Source of the DNA: UBA1231 sp045123185
GTDB lineage: Bacteria; Bacillota_I; Bacilli_A; ML615J-28; CAG-313
NCBI GenBank assembly: GCA_045123185.1
Contig: JBGVIL010000201.1
Span: 1 to 18,784, forward strand
DNA length: 18,784 nt
Reading direction: 5' to 3'
Shown here: in pieces, positions 14,844 to 18,784 of the stretch
Layout of the letters: each line of letters begins with the position of its first letter
How positions within the stretch are numbered: the stretch's first letter is position 1
Made by a program: the position numbers and the translations under genes
The notes under the pieces: generated by a model
The model's database searches: none
What the model was told of the DNA's origin: nothing
Seen by the model: the letters and a program-made list of their open reading frames with translations, nothing else

Positions 14844-15530
14844 TTACATTCTTCCAAGTTCATTACAACGATCACAAAGTTTCTTTGCAATCTCATCTCT
14901 TGATAGATTTAATTGTATTAATTCATTTAAATATATTGGTTTATCAATAATATACTCTTTAACATCTTTTTTAAAATATGTCACATAAATAGGAACATTA
15001 ATATTTTTCTTTTGACATTGTTCTAATAAAAGAATAAAGCCATTATGAAACCCTTCTAATTCTTTTAAGTATCCTTTATCAGAAACTTCTGGAAAAATAA
15101 CTACGTTATATCCTTTTTCTAATGAATCTAAACTTTCTTTTAAAGTCTTTCTAAAACGAGTGTCACGATAAGTAGAAATCAAGTTTAATCCTTTATAAAA
15201 GATATAAGTCAGTGGTGAAGCAATTAAACAAAATAATCTAGCTAGATGAAGATTCCAATGTTTCTTTTCATGATAATATATTCTGGTTTGATACTTATAC
15301 AATTTGATTAGCCCACTATTCATTTCATAAGCCCCCCAAAATCTAAGTGGCAAATTAGAATATAATTCCATTGCAAGTGGTGCTTTTGTTCCTTCATGAT
15401 TACTTAAAATAATACCATTTTCTTTTATCTCTTCTCCTAAATAAGTAAATTTAGTTTTACCGATAAATAGTCGCATAATACATTTTAAAAAACGAAACCA
15501 TGCTTTTCTTCTTAATTTCTTGTTTTTCAT
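14844..15530 (-). CDS. PlsC-like acyltransferase with altered HX4D motif (paralogue A)
   Basis: The 228-residue protein resembles glycerophosphate/lysolipid acyltransferases: a basic amphipathic N-terminus, an acyl-acceptor segment with NH (His45) and VVIFPEVS (FPE at 146-148), then a lysine- and tyrosine-rich C-terminal part. In the standard motif NHxxxxD the fifth residue after His is Asp; here it is Ala50 (NHEGTKAP). The FPEGTR motif is FPEVSD. A paralogue at 17285-17983 is clearly similar over its whole length (both have KHWN-HLARLFC, FYKGLNLISTY, DTRFR-TL). It is last in the block containing the OlsB-like gene, the pairing used for ornithine-type lipids (OlsA adds the second acyl chain). 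It has AGAGG before the start, and an 8-bp inverted repeat (15530-15537/15570-15577) in its leader. Acyl transfer is likely; substrate and catalytic mechanism are open. Confidence 0.75.
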   Translation of the reverse strand: MKNKKLRRKAWFRFLKCIMRLFIGKTKFTYLGEEIKENGIILSNHEGTKAPLAMELYSNLPLRFWGAYEMNSGLIKLYKYQTRIYYHEKKHWNLHLARLFCLIASPLTYIFYKGLNLISTYRDTRFRKTLKESLDSLEKGYNVVIFPEVSDKGYLKELEGFHNGFILLLEQCQKKNINVPIYVTYFKKDVKEYIIDKPIYLNELIQLNLSRDEIAKKLCDRCNELGRM

Positions 15531-15602
15531 AGTTTACTACCTCTATCAAATGTATTATACATAAAGAAAGTAAACTAAAAATAAACAAATTTTGACAAAT
15601 TA
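15531..15602 (-). promoter_or_regulatory. Leader of acyltransferase A with inverted repeat
   Basis: The gap after the OlsB-like gene holds a TATAAT (15554-15559, minus strand) without a clear -35, flanked by TAGTTTAC (15530-15537) and GTAAACTA (15570-15577). The arms bracket the -10 and the ribosome binding site, so the repeat might be an operator or an RNA stem hiding AGAGG. Confidence 0.4.
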
Positions 15603-16337
15603 TTATTTTAAGAATCTTTTTAAATATCTTTCATTTATATTTTTAATTTTTAAAACAATTAAAATATCTAAACTATTAAAATCACGATCGATGTATACAC
15701 CATCACCAATAGTCGCCCCAAGATTAATATATCCTTTTACTAGTGGTGGCATATTATTTTTTGCAGTTGTTATATCATATGACTCTTTAATGTTTAATGG
15801 ATAAAAAGAATCTTGATTTACATTACATCTCTCTTCAATAGACGATAAGTGTTTATCATATAAATAAGCAAATGTATCTAAGTATGGAGAAGGATCAATA
15901 CCGTGAAAACATGCAGTACCAATCATATAATCAACGTTTTCTTCAATTGCGTAGTTGATAATAGCTTTCCAAAGTAAACTAATAACATTACTAGCTCGAT
16001 ATTCTTCTTTAACAACCGCTCTTCCTACTTCTAAAATTTGATAGTTTTTCAAAGGTGAAATGTCAAATTCTGTTTCAGTTAAAAAACATTTTAAAACTTT
16101 TAGATGTTCACTTTTAATTAGTCGATATGTCCCTACTACTTCTTTAGTGTTTAAATCAACCACAATTATATGATCACAATATTTGTCATATTCATCTTTG
16201 TCTTCTTCTATTTCACTTTTTAAATTAGTATTATAACTTTTTAATAAATCTAAATATCTTAATTTAAATAAACTTTTATATTCTTCCTCAGTTTCAGCAA
16301 GTTTCACTAATAAATTGTTAACAACAAAACTTCTCAT
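15603..16337 (-). CDS. OlsB-family amino-acid N-acyltransferase (GNAT fold)
   Basis: The 244-residue protein matches the OlsB/hemolysin-type GNAT family (Acetyltransf_5), which transfers a 3-hydroxyacyl chain from acyl carrier protein to the alpha-amino group of ornithine or a similar amino acid, the first step of aminolipid synthesis. Supporting motifs in order: EVVGTYRLIK (67-75), LEVGRAVVKEEYR (102-114), SLLWKAI, YMIGTACFHGIDP (137-149), MPPLVKGYINLGA (196-208) and RDFNSLDILIVL (218-229); the last two are the family's usual C-terminal signature. Length fits OlsB (about 250-300). AGGAGG precedes the start. It lies between two PlsC-like paralogues. The amino acid could be ornithine, glycine, lysine or another; the sequence does not tell. 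In gut Bacillota and Bacteroidota, relatives make N-acyl amino acids or glycine lipids. Confidence 0.87.
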   Translation of the reverse strand: MRSFVVNNLLVKLAETEEEYKSLFKLRYLDLLKSYNTNLKSEIEEDKDEYDKYCDHIIVVDLNTKEVVGTYRLIKSEHLKVLKCFLTETEFDISPLKNYQILEVGRAVVKEEYRASNVISLLWKAIINYAIEENVDYMIGTACFHGIDPSPYLDTFAYLYDKHLSSIEERCNVNQDSFYPLNIKESYDITTAKNNMPPLVKGYINLGATIGDGVYIDRDFNSLDILIVLKIKNINERYLKRFLK

Positions 16338-16359
16338 TTTGTCCTCCTTATTTTATATA

Positions 16360-16365
16360 ATTATA
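16360..16365 (-). promoter_or_regulatory. Possible -10 upstream of OlsB-like gene
   Basis: TATAAT on the minus strand lies 22 bases before the start, with no recognisable -35. It may allow local initiation, or the gene may be read from the promoter at 17215-17243. Confidence 0.3.
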
Positions 16366-16396
16366 CAATATTTATATAAACTTTTGATAAACAATA

Positions 16397-16825
16397 TTAT
16401 CTAAATATATTTATAACTCGTTTAATTAAATTTCGTTCATAATAATTCATAGGTACATTTGGATATATAACAATCATTCGATAAACATATAACCCAATAG
16501 CCAATAATACCAATGAAAACCAAAAAATCTTGCTGTAATATAGCTTTTTAAAAAACGAATTTTCTTTATATATAATTACCAACAAAACTAATGGTAATAC
16601 AAATATTAAAGGATTAAAATGAACTGCAGCTACAAAATCAAGTCTTAATACCGCAAATCCTGCACGTGTTAATCCACAACCAGGACATGGATAACCACAA
16701 ATTAGTTTGATCAAACAATTTGGCATTTTTAAAAGATATGTAACGAGAAGATATAGTCCAAATAATAGTATTAAAATATAGTATTTTTTTATAAAATCTA
16801 TAAATGGTTTTAAAATTTTTTTCAT
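16397..16825 (-). CDS. DUF2752 membrane protein
   Basis: The 142-residue protein has three or four predicted TM segments (~15-33, 70-86, 98-117) and the DUF2752 hallmarks: CPGCGLTRA (47-55) and HFNPL (69-73). The family's function is unknown; the Cys pair and Gly-rich loop between TMs recall redox- or metal-binding loops but nothing is proven. It is commonly found beside DUF4234 or TM2 proteins, as here. The chosen ATG has only GGTGA before it; a second ATG four bases upstream is in another frame. A palindromic hairpin separates it from DUF4234. Confidence is high for family, none for role. Confidence 0.88.
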   Translation of the reverse strand: MKKILKPFIDFIKKYYILILLFGLYLLVTYLLKMPNCLIKLICGYPCPGCGLTRAGFAVLRLDFVAAVHFNPLIFVLPLVLLVIIYKENSFFKKLYYSKIFWFSLVLLAIGLYVYRMIVIYPNVPMNYYERNLIKRVINIFR

Positions 16826-16842
16826 ACATTCACCATATTAAT

Positions 16843-16869
16843 AAAGGGATTCAAATGAATCCCTTTTTT
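16843..16869. terminator. Hairpin between DUF4234 and DUF2752
   Basis: An 11-bp palindromic stem (16843-16853 with 16856-16866) starts directly after the DUF4234 stop. The good T-run (TTTTTT) is on the plus strand; on the minus strand only TTTATT follows, so it would be a leaky terminator for the genes here. It may tune expression of the downstream genes. Confidence 0.6.
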
Positions 16870-17190
16870 CTAACGTAGATTATTAATTGAATTTTGAACG
16901 ATTGCTTGTGATACAATTGAAAAACCTAATAATGATAACACAAAATTAATTGTCATATTAGATTCACCAGTAACGATATCTACTTTTTTATAAAATTTAT
17001 ATTGCCAGTAAATTAGATATATTCCACACGTAAAGATACCAAATACAATTGCTAAAATATAATTATTTAGTGGATAATTTGGTTCAACTCTATTTAGTTC
17101 TTCAGTTGTAACATAATGCCAATAGATTGCATAAATGCCACAAGTAAAAAGTGATAATAAAATTACTGCGAGTACTTCACGTTTAGTCAT
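16870..17190 (-). CDS. DUF4234 small membrane protein
   Basis: The 106-residue protein contains two copies of the hydrophobic motif FTCGIYxIYWxY (residues 15-26 and 53-64), the DUF4234 signature, giving two TM hairpins; a third hydrophobic stretch lies near 80-98. No enzymatic motif is visible. Members of this family often accompany DUF2752 and membrane-modification genes in Bacillota. Expression should be strong: a perfect promoter (17215-17243) and AAAGGAG precede it. The biological role is unknown; assistance to lipid synthesis or transport is inferred from position only. Confidence 0.85.
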   Translation of the reverse strand: MTKREVLAVILLSLFTCGIYAIYWHYVTTEELNRVEPNYPLNNYILAIVFGIFTCGIYLIYWQYKFYKKVDIVTGESNMTINFVLSLLGFSIVSQAIVQNSINNLR

Positions 17191-17214
17191 ATTAATAGTC
17201 TCCTTTTTTCGTAT

Positions 17215-17243
17215 ATTATAATATAAATATATTTATTTGTCAA
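17215..17243 (-). promoter_or_regulatory. Consensus promoter upstream of DUF4234 gene
   Basis: On the minus strand TTGACA (17238-17243), a 17-bp spacer and TATAAT (17215-17220): perfect match to the housekeeping consensus. It probably drives DUF4234 and, through the leaky hairpin, DUF2752 and the OlsB-like gene. Confidence 0.9.
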
Positions 17244-17284
17244 TAAATAGGAACTTATTACTTAAATCACTAAAATTTAAATAT

Positions 17285-17983
17285 TTATTTTAAATCCTCA
17301 AGTAATTTTGATCCTAATTCATTACATCTTTCTTTTAATTTGTTTGCAAGTTCTTGTCTAGCTAAACCTAAACCTAAAAGTTCATTCATCATAACTGGAT
17401 GATCTAAAATGCACATTTTATCATCACTTCTAAAATAGGCAACATAAACAGGTAAATTAAGATGATGTTTTTTACAATATTCTAAAAATACAACAAATCC
17501 TTCATGAAAAAGTGTTAACTCTTTAAAGTATCCATTCTCTGATGCTTCGGGGAAAATAATTAAATTGTGTCCATTTTTTAAAGTATTTAAGGAATCTCTT
17601 AGTGTTCTTCTAAATCTTGTATCTTGATATGTTGAAATTAAGTTAAGTCCTTTATAAAACAAGTTACATAATGGAGCTGCAATAATACAAAATAATCTAG
17701 CTAAATGAATATTCCAATGTTTCTTTTTATGATAATATGTATTAGTTAAATACTTATACGTACTAATTAGTCCTTCATTCATTTCATGCGTTCCCCAAAA
17801 TCTAAATGTCTTTGGAAAATATAGCTCATATCCTAATGGTCCTGAAGCTGCAGAATGATTTGATAAAATTATTGAAGGTCCTTCAATTTGTTGACCTAGA
17901 TAAACAAATTTAGTTTTTTTAATAAAAATTCTTAAAAAACCTTTTATTACTTTGAACCATTTCTTTCTAATACTATTTTTCAT
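17285..17983 (-). CDS. PlsC-like acyltransferase with altered HX4D motif (paralogue B)
   Basis: The 232-residue protein is the close paralogue of the 14844-15530 product: the same segments in the same order, with NH (His43) followed by SAASG, so the expected Asp is Gly48, and LIIFPEASENG with FPE at 144-146. A membrane-associated N-terminus (KVIKGFLRIFIKK) and no signal peptide suggest action on the cytoplasmic face. It has AGAGG before the ATG and an extended -10 promoter (18011-18019). It ends 94 bases before DUF4234, without a terminator between. Two paralogues around one OlsB-like gene suggest that one may act on the aminolipid and the other on a phospholipid or other lysolipid, but either could be the OlsA equivalent. 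Loss of the Asp in both could mean an unusual mechanism or non-catalytic function. Confidence 0.75.
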   Translation of the reverse strand: MKNSIRKKWFKVIKGFLRIFIKKTKFVYLGQQIEGPSIILSNHSAASGPLGYELYFPKTFRFWGTHEMNEGLISTYKYLTNTYYHKKKHWNIHLARLFCIIAAPLCNLFYKGLNLISTYQDTRFRRTLRDSLNTLKNGHNLIIFPEASENGYFKELTLFHEGFVVFLEYCKKHHLNLPVYVAYFRSDDKMCILDHPVMMNELLGLGLARQELANKLKERCNELGSKLLEDLK

Positions 17984-18010
17984 ACTATAACCTCTTTTAG
18001 AGTTATTTGT

Positions 18011-18019
18011 ATTATATCA
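18011..18019 (-). promoter_or_regulatory. Extended -10 of acyltransferase B
   Basis: On the minus strand TGATATAAT, hexamer 18011-18016, lies 28 bases before the start at 17983; the -35 region is weak, as at several other promoters in this window. Confidence 0.5.
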
Positions 18020-18048
18020 TATATTTAAAGTACAAGTTATTAATTAAA

Positions 18049-18075
18049 TAAAAAAAGTCATTCTTTGGAATGACT
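18049..18075 (-). terminator. Terminator after the Fic gene region
   Basis: An 8-bp stem (18056-18063 with 18068-18075) with a 4-base loop is followed on the minus strand by TTTTTTTATTT. It lies 147 bases after the Fic stop and isolates the lipid block from upstream transcription. Confidence 0.9.
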
Positions 18076-18222
18076 CTATTGTCTTTGAAATGTGTCATTA
18101 CGACAAAAAGTGTTATTTTGATGTTTTATAAATCAGAAAGTGCTTTTTCTTTAATTTACAAAACAAAAAGTATCAAATGTATCTTTTTGTAGTAATACCA
18201 ATTTTAGCAACTGAATAAAAAG
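18076..18222. other. Non-coding stretch with AAAAAGT repeats
   Basis: Between the terminator and the Fic stop there are an ACAAAAAGTG (18102-18111) and an ACAAAAAGTA (18163-18172) about 60 bp apart, a related CAGAAAGTGC at 18134-18143, an inverted ACAAAAAG/CTTTTTGT pair (18163-18170/18183-18190) and a TGTCATTACGACA inverted repeat. No open frame is present. It may be a relic of a small mobile element or a binding region. Confidence 0.35.
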
Positions 18223-18784
18223 TTACTTATCATACTCAATTCTAAAATAATCAAGATACACTTTAAATTGATCTTGTGCTGCAAGACACGTATCAATTAA
18301 ATATCCTTTTTCTTGTTTCCATTCTTTTAACCCTCTATAATAGAACATCTTTAGTTTTTCATCTATTATAAAAGGAACTATATTATATTTAAGACATTCC
18401 TTAAACATTAAAAGTCTGCCTACTCTACCATTACCATCTTGAAAAGGATGGATATATTCAAATCTATAATGAAACTCGATTATATCATTTAATGTTTTAT
18501 TTTTAATATTATTATACCATTCTATTAAAGATTTAACTTCATCTTCTACTTTTTCAGGACTTGTTGTAACTCTTCCACCCACTTCATTTGGAAGTTTTTT
18601 ATAATCACCTACAACGAACCAATTTTTTCTACTATCAGTTGTCCCGTTTTTTAAAATCAAGTGTAATTGCTTTATTAAATTTTCAGTAACATTAAGATTA
18701 GCTTTATCTATGATTAAATCTATACATCTAAAGTGATTAGCAGTTTCAACAATATCATCAACATTAATAACTTCATCAGTTAAA
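18223..18784 (-). CDS. Fic/DOC-domain protein, N-terminus cut by window edge
   Basis: The frame is open from the right edge to the stop at 18223 (at least 187 residues). The Fic core HPFQDGNGRVGR matches HxFxxGNGRxxR, with catalytic His and the phosphate-binding loop intact; RLLMFKECLKYNIVPFIID and YYRGLKEW follow as usual. The upstream ETANHF and KNWFVVGDYKKLPNEVGGR segments are typical of stand-alone Fic proteins. The family transfers AMP (or another phosphate-containing moiety) to target proteins and is used in toxin-antitoxin, housekeeping or phage-defence roles. The inhibitory helix (S/TxxxExN) is not visible and may lie N-terminal, beyond the edge, or at the C-terminus, where I do not see it. 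An internal TTG at 18660 is not the true start, because reading continues upstream without a stop. No antitoxin partner is seen downstream. Confidence 0.9.
   Translation of the reverse strand, partial: LTDEVINVDDIVETANHFRCIDLIIDKANLNVTENLIKQLHLILKNGTTDSRKNWFVVGDYKKLPNEVGGRVTTSPEKVEDEVKSLIEWYNNIKNKTLNDIIEFHYRFEYIHPFQDGNGRVGRLLMFKECLKYNIVPFIIDEKLKMFYYRGLKEWKQEKGYLIDTCLAAQDQFKVYLDYFRIEYDK

Noticed and set aside
18223..18660. Fic gene starting at the TTG at 18660
   Set aside because: The frame continues upstream without a stop to the window edge with Fic-like sequence, so the start lies outside the window.

Overview
This is an AT-rich, single-strand-biased bacterial segment: every gene I can support lies on the minus strand, so transcription runs from the right edge to the left. 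Low GC, strong AGGAGG-type ribosome binding sites, extended -10 promoters, a Ktr potassium system and lipobox lipoproteins without any outer-membrane machinery point to a low-GC Bacillota, possibly a gut Bacilli lineage near the Erysipelotrichales, RF39 or Acholeplasma groups. The exact taxon is inference. The genes read through in the standard code, and the tRNA-Trp has anticodon CCA, so there is no sign of the UGA=Trp code of Mycoplasma.

Layout from left to right. Positions 1-4247 hold an operon of an unrecognised 146-residue protein followed by a very large repeat-rich lipoprotein that runs off the left edge (at least 1263 residues). Positions 4321-4398 hold an array of ACACCC repeats and a terminator. 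Positions 4403-5347 encode a membrane-bound one-component regulator (7-TM sensor fused to a LuxR-type HTH), transcribed toward the lipoprotein operon. Positions 5564-7579 are ktrB-ktrA, with a leader containing an intrinsic terminator. Positions 7652-8146 are a gene-poor stretch with a terminator, a TCGCACCCT pair and tRNA-like debris. Positions 8192-11011 encode a second lipoprotein (939 residues), paralogous to the first over its N-terminal ~200 residues. An unusual array of four AATCGTT repeats lies upstream of it. Positions 11445-11607 are a tRNA-Trp/tRNA-His operon.

Positions 11734-14766 form a redox and transport block: an iron-sulfur-flavoprotein-like reductase, then a nitroreductase transcribed with an ABC ATPase and an ABC-2 permease. 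Positions 14844-17983 are the most interesting block. An OlsB-family (amino-acid N-acyltransferase) gene lies between two paralogous PlsC-like acyltransferases, together with DUF2752 and DUF4234 membrane proteins. By analogy with OlsB/OlsA of Gram-negative bacteria, this looks like a locus for an acylated amino-acid membrane lipid. Both PlsC-like proteins lack the usual aspartate of the HX4D catalytic motif. At the right edge (18223 onward) is a Fic-domain protein cut by the window.

How the genes may work together: the 7-TM/LuxR protein is a plausible local regulator of the adjacent surface-lipoprotein operon. The aminolipid block would modify the membrane. KtrAB handles potassium. The nitroreductase and ABC genes look like a detoxification or export unit. 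All functional statements are family-level readings made without database searches.
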